From assembly GCA_934678955.1 (NCBI GenBank), contig CAKUSI010000210.1:1-6632 (forward strand): 6,632 bases of DNA. The letters are read 5' to 3'. This document shows, one piece after another, positions 1 to 6,463 of the stretch (position 1 is its first letter; every line of letters begins with the position of its first letter). The stretch comes from an uncultured Austwickia sp. GTDB lineage: Bacteria > Actinomycetota > Actinomycetes > Actinomycetales > Dermatophilaceae. The translations under genes and the position numbers were made by a program. The notes beneath the pieces are model-generated. The model was not told the origin of the DNA. It made no database searches and saw only the letters and a list, made by a program, of their open reading frames with translations.

Positions 1-643
1 GGGGGGGCCGGCCGCAGAAGACCACGGGCACACCCTGCGCGGTCAGGTCGCGGTCGGCGAGGAGCGGCACCACCGCGCCACCGGCGCGCACGGTCTCGCG
101 CAGGATGGGAAACGGCGGCGCCCCTCCGGTCAGCGGCAGCACCCGCATCCCGAGCCGCTCCCGAAAGGCGAGGAACTGCGCATACAGCTCCTCCGGCCGC
201 AACCGCTCGGCGACTGTCGTCACCGGCCCGAACCGGGTCGTCGACCACGCGCCCGCCATGTCCCAGTTGCCGAGGTGGCCGAGGAAGCACACGACCGAGC
301 GCCCCGCGGCCAGCTCGGCGCGCGCCGCCCCGGTCCCCACCTCCCGCACGGCGGCGGCGATCTGCTCCGTGCTCAGCTCGGGTAGGCGGAAGGCCTCGCA
401 CCAGTACCTCAGGTACGAGCGCATCCCCGCCCGGACCATCTCCTCGAGGGCCTCGGGCGCCGCCTGCGGGTGTACGCGGGTGTAGTTGGCGCGCAGCCGC
501 CGGACGTCGGTGCTGTCCCGCGCGTAGGCGGCGTCGGCGATGCGCTCGAACAGGCCGTATGCGGCCCGCGGCGGCAGCCGCCGCACCGCGTGCCACCCCG
601 TGCGGTACGCGGCGAGGCCGGCCCGGTCGGTGAGGCCGCTCAC
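1..643 (-). CDS. patA: Phosphatidylinositol mannoside acyltransferase, partial (C-terminus beyond left edge)
   Basis: Reading the minus strand from a GTG at 643 gives 214 open codons to the window edge. The product begins MSGLTDRAGLAAYRTGWHAV. It carries the HxxxxD acyltransferase signature as GHLGNWD (H123, D128), and later VPLLADRDLTAQGVPV, typical of the lysophospholipid/lipid A lauroyl acyltransferase family. In actinobacteria the member next to pgsA (Rv2611c, PatA) transfers a palmitoyl chain to a mannose of PIM1/PIM2 at the inner face of the membrane; the catalytic His of M. smegmatis PatA (residue 126 from memory) falls at nearly the same position. About 90-100 C-terminal residues are missing by comparison with PatA. 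The GTG overlaps the pgsA stop as GTGA (640-643), implying translational coupling. The family and PIM role are well supported by motif and context; the exact acyl acceptor is inferred. Confidence 0.9.
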   Translation of the reverse strand, partial: MSGLTDRAGLAAYRTGWHAVRRLPPRAAYGLFERIADAAYARDSTDVRRLRANYTRVHPQAAPEALEEMVRAGMRSYLRYWCEAFRLPELSTEQIAAAVREVGTGAARAELAAGRSVVCFLGHLGNWDMAGAWSTTRFGPVTTVAERLRPEELYAQFLAFRERLGMRVLPLTGGAPPFPILRETVRAGGAVVPLLADRDLTAQGVPVVFCGRPP

Positions 644-1257
644 GACGTCGTCAGGATGTGCCGGCGCACGGCCAGCATGCGCTGCAGGACGGTGACCGCG
701 CTGGCCAGGGCGAGGAGTCCGAGGGTGACGGTGAGAACCATGTCCGGGAGCCCGAAGAGGCCGGTGAGGCAGGTGGCGACGAGCGTCACGAGCAGCCGGT
801 CGGCCCGTTCGGCGATGCCGGTCTGCGCCGCGGTGATGCCAAGCCCCTCGGCGCGTGCCCGCGCGTAGCTGGTGACGAACCCGAAGACCAGGCAGGCGAG
901 GGCGAACCAGGCCGTGAGCTCCCCGCCGGGAATGGCGGCGAAGCACAGCAGCAGGCCGCCGAACACGGCCCCGTCCCCGACCCGGTCGAGCGTGGAGTCG
1001 AGGAACGCGCCCCAGCGGCTGGTCCGGCCCGACAGGCGGGCCATCGTGCCGTCGAGGGTGTCGGAGAAGACGAAGAGGACGATGACGAGGGTGCCGGTCA
1101 GAAACTCGTGCCGGGGAAAGAACGCCAGCGCCCCGAAGCACACGCCGACCGTTCCGAAGATCGTGACCATGTCCGGGGTGAGTCCCAGACGCAAAGCCAC
1201 CCGGGCCACAGGGGTGAGGAGCCGGGTGATGAACGCGCGCGCGAATCGGTTCAGCAT
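640..1257 (-). CDS. pgsA: Phosphatidylinositol phosphate synthase (CDP-alcohol phosphatidyltransferase)
   Basis: This integral membrane enzyme joins CDP-diacylglycerol to inositol 1-phosphate, making the PI phosphate precursor of PI and PIMs. With the start at 1257 it has 205 residues and shows the full CDP-alcohol phosphatidyltransferase motif: D66, D69, G70, A73, R74, G83, D87 and D91, where the four Asp bind two metal ions. Hydrophobic segments follow to the C-terminus. I chose the ATG at 1257 because MLNRFARAFITRLLTP matches the way Streptomyces homologues begin. The frame stays open upstream to a GTG at 1368 (37 extra, poorly hydrophobic residues) that has an AGGA four bases away, so a longer form is possible. 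No clear Shine-Dalgarno precedes 1257, but a -10-like hexamer lies just upstream, which would suit a nearly leaderless message. It is followed by the PIM acyltransferase with a 4-base overlap. Confidence 0.93.
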   Translation of the reverse strand: MLNRFARAFITRLLTPVARVALRLGLTPDMVTIFGTVGVCFGALAFFPRHEFLTGTLVIVLFVFSDTLDGTMARLSGRTSRWGAFLDSTLDRVGDGAVFGGLLLCFAAIPGGELTAWFALACLVFGFVTSYARARAEGLGITAAQTGIAERADRLLVTLVATCLTGLFGLPDMVLTVTLGLLALASAVTVLQRMLAVRRHILTTS

Positions 1258-1266
1258 GGTGGGCCC

Positions 1267-1272
1267 AGCGTA
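1267..1272 (-). promoter_or_regulatory. Possible -10 box for pgsA
   Basis: On the minus strand this reads TACGCT, fitting TAnnnT, and ends nine bases before the ATG at 1257. A transcript from it would have almost no leader, which would explain the missing ribosome binding site. I see no convincing -35 hexamer 16-18 bases upstream. If the GTG at 1368 were the real start, this site would be inside the gene and meaningless. Confidence 0.25.
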
Positions 1273-1425
1273 CTGACCCACGGAGCTGGCCCACCCCGCT
1301 CGCCCCGCGCTCGCGGCCCGGGTCCTCATGCGCGGCCGTTCGTTCGGGTCCTGTGGTGCATCAGTCACGGAATCCTGTGTCGAAGAGCTTGTGAGCGCTG
1401 TCTCGTCGAGGCAGGGTGAGGAGGC

Positions 1426-3540
1426 ATGAGCGGCAGACCATCATCCACCACGTCATCCCCCGTCGTGACGGCACCCGAGCAGTTGCGCAACGTCGCCCTT
1501 GTCGGCCCCAGCGGGTCGGGGAAGACGCGCCTGTTCGACCACCTCGTCACGACCACCACCCCCGGCTACCGCCCTCCGGCGCGCGGGGACGAGCGATCCT
1601 CGCAGTTGCAGATCGCCGCGGTGTCTTCGGGAGACGTGGTCATCAACTTGATCGACACGCCCGGTTTTCCGGACTTCGTGGGCGATCTCCGCGCGGGGCT
1701 GCGCGCCGCGGACGCGGTGGTCTTCGTGGTGTCCGCGGCCGACGGCGTGGACGCGAGCACGCGCCGCCTGTGGCACGAATGCGCCCAGATCTCCAAGCCG
1801 CGGGCCGTCGTGATCACCAAGCTGGATGCCGGTCGCGCCGACTTCGACACGATCCTGGCCGAGTGCCAGGACGCCTTCGGGGAGAGCGTGCTGCCCCTCG
1901 CGGTGCCCGAGCTCGGCCAGGACGGCTCGCTCGACCGCACGGTCGACCTGGTGCTCGGTGAGGTCCACGACTACACGGGTGAGACCCGCACGGTCGCCAA
2001 GACCGGGCTGGAGCACGTGCCGCACTTCGAGACGCACCAGGGCCCCCTCCTGGAGGGCATCATCCAGGAGGCCGAGGACGACACGCTCCTGGACCGTTAC
2101 CTGGAGGGCGAAGAGATCCCGTTCGAGATCGTGGAGGAGGCGCTGCTCACCGCGGTGTCCCGCGCCACATTCTTCCCCGTGCTGCCGGTGTCCGTGGCCA
2201 CCGGCGCGGGGCTCGACGTCCTGTTGCACCTGGTGGAGCACGGCTTCCCGCCCCCGACGATGCGTCGCGTCCCCCCGGTCTACACGCCGGCCGGCGCGGA
2301 CGTCCCGGAGGTGGTCATCGCGGCGGACCAGCCCCTGCTGGCGCAGGTCATCAAGACGACGTCGGACGCGTACGTCGGTGCCGTCGCCGTGGTCCGGGTG
2401 TTCTCTGGCACTCTGCGCCCCGACGCGACCGTGCACGTGTCCGGCCACCTGGGCGCCCTGTCGGGCCACGAGGTGGAGGGACGGGAGGACCACGACGAGG
2501 ACGTACGCCTCGGCCCGCTCAGCTCCCCCCTCGGGGACACCCTGCGGCCGAAGGACGTGGCCATCGCGGGCGACATCGCGGTCGTCGGCAAGCTGCCCGC
2601 GGCCCAGACCTCCGACACCCTCTCCGACAAGGAGAACCCGCGGGTCACGAAGCCGTGGGACATGCCGGAGGCGCTGCTGCCCGCAGCGATCCGGGCCGTC
2701 ACACGGGCCGACGAGGACAAGCTCCCGGCCGCCCTCCAGCGCCTCGCGGCAGGCGATCCCTCACTGCGCGTGGAGCACAACGCGGAGACGGGGCAGGTCG
2801 TGCTCTGGACCATGGGCCAGACCCACCTCGACATGGTGCTGGACCGGCTCAAGAACGAACTCAACGTCGACGTCAACGTCGAGCCGCTCAAGATCGCCCT
2901 GCGGGAGACCTTCGTGGCCAAGTCGGGCGCCAAGGGCCGCCACGTCAAACAGTCCGGTGGCCACGGCCAGTTCGCGGTCTGCGATATCGAGGTGGAGCCC
3001 GGCGAGCGCGGCACCGGGTTCGAGTTCGTCGACAAGGTCGTGGGCGGGGCCGTGCCGCGCCAGTTCATCCCCTCGGTCGAGAAGGGGATCCGCGCCCAGC
3101 TGGAGAAGGGCTGCATCGCCGGGTACCCGATGGTCGACGTGCGGGTCACCCTCTTCGACGGCAAGGCGCACTCGGTGGACTCCTCCGACGCGGCCTTCCA
3201 AGTCGCCGGCTCGCTGGCCATCAAGGAGGCCGCCGCCAAGCCCGGCGTCGCGACCCTCCTGGAGCCCATCGACCTGCTGGAGGTCACGATCCCGGACGAA
3301 TACGTCGGCGCGGTCATGACCGACCTGCAGAGCCGCCGCGGCCGCCTCCAGGGCACCGACCAGGGCGAGCAGGAGGGCACCACCGTGGTCAAGGGCGAGA
3401 TCCCGCAGCTCGAGCTGTCCCGCTACGCCGTGGATCTGCGCTCGCTGTCGCAGGGTTCGGGTTCCTTCACCCGTCAGATGATCGGGTACGAGCAGATGCC
3501 GCAGCGCCTCGTTGCCGAGCAGATGGCACCCAAGGACTGA
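1426..3540 (+). CDS. fusA2: Elongation factor G-like GTPase (EF-G2 / FusA2 type)
   Basis: The 704-residue product has the EF-G domain order: G domain (about 20-290), domain II (about 298-395), domain III (about 415-490), domain IV (about 490-615, with RHVKQSGGHGQ and VGGAVPRQFIPSVEKG) and domain V (about 616-700). G1 is GPSGSGKT (27-34) rather than AHIDAGKT. The switch I RGITI is replaced by ERSSQLQI (56-63), G3 is DTPGF (77-81), G4 is TKLD (131-134) instead of NKxD, and G5 is probably SVA (256-258). These changes mark the actinobacterial EF-G2 branch (Rv0120c; the EF-G-like protein beside pgsA in Streptomyces, from memory) rather than the translocase FusA. M. smegmatis EF-G2 was reported to bind guanine nucleotides without ribosome-dependent GTPase activity; the cellular role is unknown. 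The ATG at 1426 follows GGGTGAGGAGGC. AGGAGG is only one base from the ATG, so the GGGTGAGG part probably serves as the binding site. It is divergent from pgsA. Confidence 0.93.
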   Translation: MSGRPSSTTSSPVVTAPEQLRNVALVGPSGSGKTRLFDHLVTTTTPGYRPPARGDERSSQLQIAAVSSGDVVINLIDTPGFPDFVGDLRAGLRAADAVVFVVSAADGVDASTRRLWHECAQISKPRAVVITKLDAGRADFDTILAECQDAFGESVLPLAVPELGQDGSLDRTVDLVLGEVHDYTGETRTVAKTGLEHVPHFETHQGPLLEGIIQEAEDDTLLDRYLEGEEIPFEIVEEALLTAVSRATFFPVLPVSVATGAGLDVLLHLVEHGFPPPTMRRVPPVYTPAGADVPEVVIAADQPLLAQVIKTTSDAYVGAVAVVRVFSGTLRPDATVHVSGHLGALSGHEVEGREDHDEDVRLGPLSSPLGDTLRPKDVAIAGDIAVVGKLPAAQTSDTLSDKENPRVTKPWDMPEALLPAAIRAVTRADEDKLPAALQRLAAGDPSLRVEHNAETGQVVLWTMGQTHLDMVLDRLKNELNVDVNVEPLKIALRETFVAKSGAKGRHVKQSGGHGQFAVCDIEVEPGERGTGFEFVDKVVGGAVPRQFIPSVEKGIRAQLEKGCIAGYPMVDVRVTLFDGKAHSVDSSDAAFQVAGSLAIKEAAAKPGVATLLEPIDLLEVTIPDEYVGAVMTDLQSRRGRLQGTDQGEQEGTTVVKGEIPQLELSRYAVDLRSLSQGSGSFTRQMIGYEQMPQRLVAEQMAPKD

Positions 3541-3559
3541 CGCTCGCGGCCGCGAAGCG
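3541..3559 (+). terminator. Hairpin directly after the EF-G-like stop codon
   Basis: An inverted repeat starts at the base after the TGA. CGCTCGC (3541-3547) pairs with GCGAAGCG (3552-3559) apart from one bulged A, around a GGCC loop; the core CGCGGCCGCG is a perfect palindrome. No T-run follows, so it could be a U-less terminator or an RNA 3' end stabiliser. GC-rich DNA yields such palindromes by chance, so confidence is modest. Confidence 0.35.
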
Positions 3560-3593
3560 CGGATCGGCCCTCACCCGGCCGACGGCCTACCCC

Positions 3594-3599
3594 TAGGAT
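3594..3599 (+). promoter_or_regulatory. Possible -10 box for cimA
   Basis: TAGGAT fits TAnnnT and would start transcription near 3606, giving cimA a leader of about 73 bases. The sequence 17 bases upstream is not a recognisable -35. It is the most promoter-like hexamer I found in the 138-base gap, but one six-base match is weak evidence. Confidence 0.3.
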
Positions 3600-3600
3600 C

Positions 3601-3648
3601 GGGGGCGGCGCCCAGGTGGTCGTACGAGACCGCGGGCCCGCCCCCTTT
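3601..3648 (+). terminator. Long interrupted hairpin with short T-run upstream of cimA
   Basis: GGGGGCGG (3601-3608) pairs perfectly with CCGCCCCC (3638-3645). After a bulged C, GCCC (3610-3613) pairs with GGGC (3634-3637). After an internal loop, GGTC (3618-3621) pairs with GACC (3628-3631) around a six-base loop. TTT (3646-3648) follows. This looks like a factor-independent terminator for readthrough from the EF-G-like gene, about 30 bases ahead of the cimA start. Alternatively it could control cimA expression. The T-run is short, so termination is not certain. Confidence 0.45.
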
Positions 3649-3665
3649 CCGCGCCCGAGCGACCC

Positions 3666-3670
3666 AGGAG
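3666..3670 (+). promoter_or_regulatory. Ribosome binding site that fixes the cimA start
   Basis: AGGAG lies eight bases before the GTG at 3679. The same frame is open back to an ATG at 3616, but that ATG has no comparable site and would add 21 residues (MVVRDRGPAPFPRP...) that do not resemble the family. This site decides for the GTG start. Confidence 0.8.
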
Positions 3671-3678
3671 ATGCACCC

Positions 3679-5259
3679 GTGAGCTCGCTGCACGTGTACG
3701 ACACCACCCTGCGCGACGGGGCCCAGCAGGAGGGCCTCAACCTGTCCGTGGAGGACAAGCTGGCGATCGCGCGGCACCTGGACGAGCTAGGGGTGGGGTT
3801 CATCGAAGGCGGCTGGCCGGGCGCCAACCCGAAGGACACCGAGTTCTTCGCGCGGGCCGCCCTCGAGCTGAAGCTGGCCAACGCGACCCTCACCGCGTTC
3901 GGGGCGACCCGCCGCGCCGGGAGCCGGGCGGCCGACGACCCGCAGGTGCGCGCCCTGCTGGACGCCCAGACCCCCGTGGTCACGCTGGTGGCGAAGTCCC
4001 ACCTGCGGCACGTCGAGCTCGCGCTGCGGACCACCGGGGAGGAAAACCTCGAGATGGTCCGCGACACCGTCACTTTCCTGCGGGGCGAGGGCCGACGCGT
4101 CTTCCTCGACGCGGAGCACTTCTTCGACGGCTACCGGACGGACCGCCCCTACGCGCTGGAGGTGCTCCGGGTGGCCGCCGAGGCGGGCGCGGAGGTCGTG
4201 GCGCTCTGCGACACCAACGGCGGCATGCTGCCCGACCAGGTCGGCGAGGCGGTCACCGACGTGCTGGACGCCACCGGCGCCCGGCTCGGCATCCACTGCC
4301 ACAACGACACCGGCTGCGCCGTGGCGAACTCCCTGGCGGCCGTGTCCGCGGGGGCGACGCACGTGCAGGGCACCGTCAACGGCTACGGGGAGCGCACCGG
4401 CAACGCCAACCTCATCACCTTGCTGGCAAACCTCCAGCTCAAGCGCGGCCTGGAGCTGGTCCCGGAGGAGCACCTGCAGGAGGCCACCCGGATCGCCCAC
4501 TCGATCGCGGAGGTCACCAACATCGCGCCGACCTCCCGGCAGCCGTACGTCGGCGCGAGCGCGTTCGCCCACAAGGCGGGGCTGCACGCCAGCGCGATCA
4601 AGGTCGACAGCGACCTCTACCAGCACCACGACCCCGCGGCCGTCGGCAACGAGATGCGGATGCTGGTCTCCGACATGGCCGGCCGCGCGAGCATCGAGCT
4701 GAAGGGCCGGGAGCTCGGCCTCGATCTCACGCAGGACCGCGACCTTCTGGCGCGGGTCCTGGAGGAGGTCAAGACGCTGGAGGCCGTCGGCTACACCTTC
4801 GACGCGGCGGACGCCTCGTTCGAGCTGCTGCTGCGGCGCCAGCTCGGAGCCGATCTCACCTACTTCGCCGTGGAGTCCTGGCGGGTCACCACCGACCACC
4901 TGGGCGCCGCCCCGGCCATGTCCGAGGCGAGCGTCAAGATCCACGCGGGCGGTGCGCGCCACGTCGCGCTCGGCGAGGGGAACGGGCCGGTCAACGCGCT
5001 CGACCACGCGCTGCGGTACGCGCTGCTCAACGTCTACCCCGAGCTGAGCGAGATCGAGCTGATCGACTACCGGGTGCGGATCCTGGAGGCCAGCCACGGC
5101 ACCGACGCGGTGACCCGCGTGCTGATCGAGCACCAGAACGGCGACACCTCGTGGTCGACGGTCGGCGTGGCCGCCAACATCGTGGAGGCCAGCTGGCTGG
5201 CGCTGGTCGACGGGGTGTCATACGGCCTGTTGCGGATGGGCGTCGACCCCCGCCGCTGA
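3679..5259 (+). CDS. cimA: (R)-citramalate synthase
   Basis: CimA condenses pyruvate and acetyl-CoA to (R)-citramalate, the first step of the threonine-independent route to 2-oxobutyrate and isoleucine. The product is 526 residues with a GTG start and an AGGAG site. The N-terminal HMGL-like TIM barrel (about 4-270) shows DTTLRDGAQ (8-16; R12 and D13 are expected at the active site), HCHNDTG (206-212, metal-binding His) and GTVNGYGERTGN (231-242). EGGWPGANPKDTEFF from residue 43 and AFGATRR are, from memory, typical of the CimA branch rather than isopropylmalate or homocitrate synthase. A linker with HKAGLHAS (298-305) leads to a LeuA-type dimer/regulatory domain (about 390-524), which in characterised citramalate synthases binds isoleucine for feedback inhibition. 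No other branched-chain amino acid gene is visible nearby. Family call is firm; 2-isopropylmalate synthase activity is the main alternative. Confidence 0.92.
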   Translation: MSSLHVYDTTLRDGAQQEGLNLSVEDKLAIARHLDELGVGFIEGGWPGANPKDTEFFARAALELKLANATLTAFGATRRAGSRAADDPQVRALLDAQTPVVTLVAKSHLRHVELALRTTGEENLEMVRDTVTFLRGEGRRVFLDAEHFFDGYRTDRPYALEVLRVAAEAGAEVVALCDTNGGMLPDQVGEAVTDVLDATGARLGIHCHNDTGCAVANSLAAVSAGATHVQGTVNGYGERTGNANLITLLANLQLKRGLELVPEEHLQEATRIAHSIAEVTNIAPTSRQPYVGASAFAHKAGLHASAIKVDSDLYQHHDPAAVGNEMRMLVSDMAGRASIELKGRELGLDLTQDRDLLARVLEEVKTLEAVGYTFDAADASFELLLRRQLGADLTYFAVESWRVTTDHLGAAPAMSEASVKIHAGGARHVALGEGNGPVNALDHALRYALLNVYPELSEIELIDYRVRILEASHGTDAVTRVLIEHQNGDTSWSTVGVAANIVEASWLALVDGVSYGLLRMGVDPRR

Positions 5260-5269
5260 GCGCGGTGCT

Positions 5270-5451
5270 CTAGCCGGAGGCATAGAGGCGCGTGATCGCG
5301 TCGACCAGGTCGGGTAGGCCTCGCGGTCGGTCATCGCGCCACCACGCGAGCCGTACGGGGATGCGCGGGCCGTCCGTGATGGGGCGGTATGTCACCCCGG
5401 GGCGGGGATGGTGGTGCGCCGTGGCCTCCGAGGTCGTCCCCACGCCCCGGC
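5270..5451 (-). pseudogene. 3' remnant of a LysR-type transcriptional regulator
   Basis: The last ~60 codons of a minus-strand frame, ending in TAG (5270-5272), read like the end of a LysR substrate-binding domain. From about 5451 they run RRGVGTTSEATAHHHPRPG, then VTYRPITDGPRIPVRLAWWR, and end AITRLYASG. The pattern of a Gly-Val-Gly segment, a 'P(R)PGV.yRPi' strand and a 'v.LaWwrdd' strand is characteristic. Upstream of 5451 the frame abruptly becomes Arg/Gly/Pro-rich junk antisense to the EamA remnant. The DNA-binding helix-turn-helix and most of the effector domain are absent. The tail faces cimA, with only 10 bases between the two stop codons. It cannot work as a regulator. Confidence 0.75.
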
Positions 5452-5874
5452 GGGCTGGCCACGGTCGGCGTCGTGGCGCTGACCGATCCCGGCCCGGCCA
5501 CGGACGTCCTCGGCATCGGGCTGGCGCTGCTCGCCGCCACGGCGTGGGCCTGCTACATCCTCCTGAACCGCACCCTCGGTGCCCGACTCCCGGGCCTGAC
5601 CGGGACGGCCCTCGCCGCCCTGGTGTCCCGCCGCCGCGTGGACCCCGGTGGCCATCGGCTGGTTCGCCGCCCATCCGCCGACGATGTCGGCGCTTCTGCT
5701 GGCGCTGCGGCGCGTGTCCGCGAGGGTGTTCGGGACGTTCACGAGCGTCAACCCGCTCTGGGCCGCGCTGTCAGGATGGCTCTTCCTGCAGCAGGACCTC
5801 AGCCCGCGCGAGTGGGCGGGCGTCGCGGCCATCGTCGCGAGCAACGCCGTCGTCTCGATCTGTTCCAGAACTAG
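5452..5874 (+). pseudogene. 3' remnant of an EamA/DMT-family transporter, frameshifted
   Basis: From 5455 the plus strand encodes LATVGVVALTDPGPATDVLG, then IGLALLAATAWACYILLNRT and LPGLTGTALAALVS. This resembles the middle of a ten-helix EamA (drug/metabolite) permease: the last helix of the first EamA repeat and the start of the second. The first ~130 residues are missing. At 5627-5629 a run of three C shifts the frame by +1; removing one C restores SAAAWTPVAIGWFAAHPP. The restored frame continues ALRRVSARVFGTFTSVNP, LWAALSGWLFLQQ and LSPREWAGVAAIVASNAVVS, the usual EamA C-terminus. A short segment before ALRRV, where relatives carry a 'SSxxPYxxD'-like loop, also seems lost. After about 5866 the shifted frame has no stop and runs on antisense to HIT; the TAG at 5872-5874 belongs to the pre-shift frame. 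No start or binding site is evident. Confidence 0.78.
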
Positions 5875-6443
5875 GCGCTCCAGGCGTCGACGAGCGCCCG
5901 GCGCGTGTCCTCCAGCAGCACCGGAAGCGCCTTGGTCTGCGCCACGATCGGCAGGAAGTTCATATCCCCACCCCAGCGGGGCACGATGTGTTGATGCAGG
6001 TGGGCCGCGACCCCGGCACCCGCGACGGCTCCCTGGTTGATGCCGAGGTTGTAACCCATCGGGCGCGAGGCACCCTCCAAGGCTCGGATCGCGCGCTTGG
6101 TGAGCGCCGTGAACTCAGCGGTCTCGTCGTCCGTGAGGTCGACGTAGAGAGGCACGTGCCGGTAGGGGCACACGAGCAGGTGCCCTGGGTTATACGGAAA
6201 CAGGTTGAGCACGACGAAACACAGCTCGCCCCGGTGCACGATTAGCCCGTCCTCGTCGGAGCGCCCCGGCGCGGCGCAGAACGGACACCCGTCACCGGCG
6301 TCCGGGCTGGGCCGCTCCCCCTTGATATACGCCATCCGGTGCGGCGTCCACAGCCGCTCGAACCCGTCTCGCACACCGGCGAAGTCGCCCTCGGCGCTCA
6401 CCCGGGCGGTCCGCCTCGCCTCGGTGTCCTCGTGGCCGTTCAT
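5871..6443 (-). CDS. HIT-family hydrolase/phosphorylase, likely Ap4A phosphorylase
   Basis: The 190-residue product carries the histidine triad as HLHQHIV (H148, H150, H152), with the central region LNLFPYNPGHLLVCPYRH typical of HIT proteins. CPFC (53-56) may bind zinc, with later His residues. The N-terminal block FERLWTPHRMAYIKG and GINQGAVAGAGVAAHLHQHIVPRWGGDMNF closely resemble, from memory, the actinobacterial group including M. tuberculosis Rv2613c, shown to phosphorolyse diadenosine tetraphosphate (about 195 residues). In that species it lies between thrS and pgsA1; here pgsA is 4.6 kb downstream on the same strand. The ATG at 6443 has GAGGAA on the minus strand (6449-6454), five bases ahead, and overlaps the stop of a 7-codon ORF. 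Its TAG abuts the EamA remnant. The HIT assignment is firm; substrate is inferred by family. Confidence 0.92.
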   Translation of the reverse strand: MNGHEDTEARRTARVSAEGDFAGVRDGFERLWTPHRMAYIKGERPSPDAGDGCPFCAAPGRSDEDGLIVHRGELCFVVLNLFPYNPGHLLVCPYRHVPLYVDLTDDETAEFTALTKRAIRALEGASRPMGYNLGINQGAVAGAGVAAHLHQHIVPRWGGDMNFLPIVAQTKALPVLLEDTRRALVDAWSA

Positions 6444-6463
6444 GCCATTTCCTCGCCGCTCAT
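6440..6463 (-). CDS. Seven-codon ORF overlapping the HIT start
   Basis: The minus strand encodes MSGEEMA and stops at TGA (6440-6442), which overlaps the HIT ATG as ATGA. It has its own GAGGAA (6469-6474) five bases ahead of its ATG. Its coding sequence contains the HIT ribosome binding site, so the GEE residues may just be a by-product of that site. If translated, it would deliver ribosomes to the HIT start. It is too short to assess by composition. Confidence 0.3.
   Translation of the reverse strand: MSGEEMA

Noticed and set aside
658..1419. Glu/Gly-rich plus-strand frame opposite pgsA
   Set aside because: Antisense to a gene with a complete catalytic motif; composition is that of a shadow frame.
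1453..2493. Long minus-strand open frame opposite the EF-G-like gene
   Set aside because: His/Arg/Val-rich sequence without motifs, a typical antisense shadow of a GC-rich gene whose plus-strand frame has clear EF-G domains.
1826..3319. 497-codon plus-strand frame inside the EF-G-like gene
   Set aside because: Almost entirely Arg/Ser/Pro/Thr, the signature of an out-of-frame reading of GC-rich codons.
3787..5133. 448-codon minus-strand frame opposite cimA
   Set aside because: Low-complexity Val/Arg/Gly/His product; the cimA frame explains this DNA completely.
5258..5270. GAGC/GCTC hairpin between the cimA and LysR-remnant stops as a terminator
   Set aside because: Only four base pairs and no T-run; expected often by chance at this GC content.
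5871..5874. CTAG as a shared pair of stop codons for EamA and HIT
   Set aside because: The plus-strand TAG is in the frame used before the EamA frameshift, not the frame that encodes its C-terminus, so it is not clearly the ancestral stop.
5292..6245. 317-codon plus-strand frame spanning the LysR/EamA remains and HIT
   Set aside because: Arg/Pro/Ser-rich and crosses two recognisable genes in a third frame; no family resemblance.
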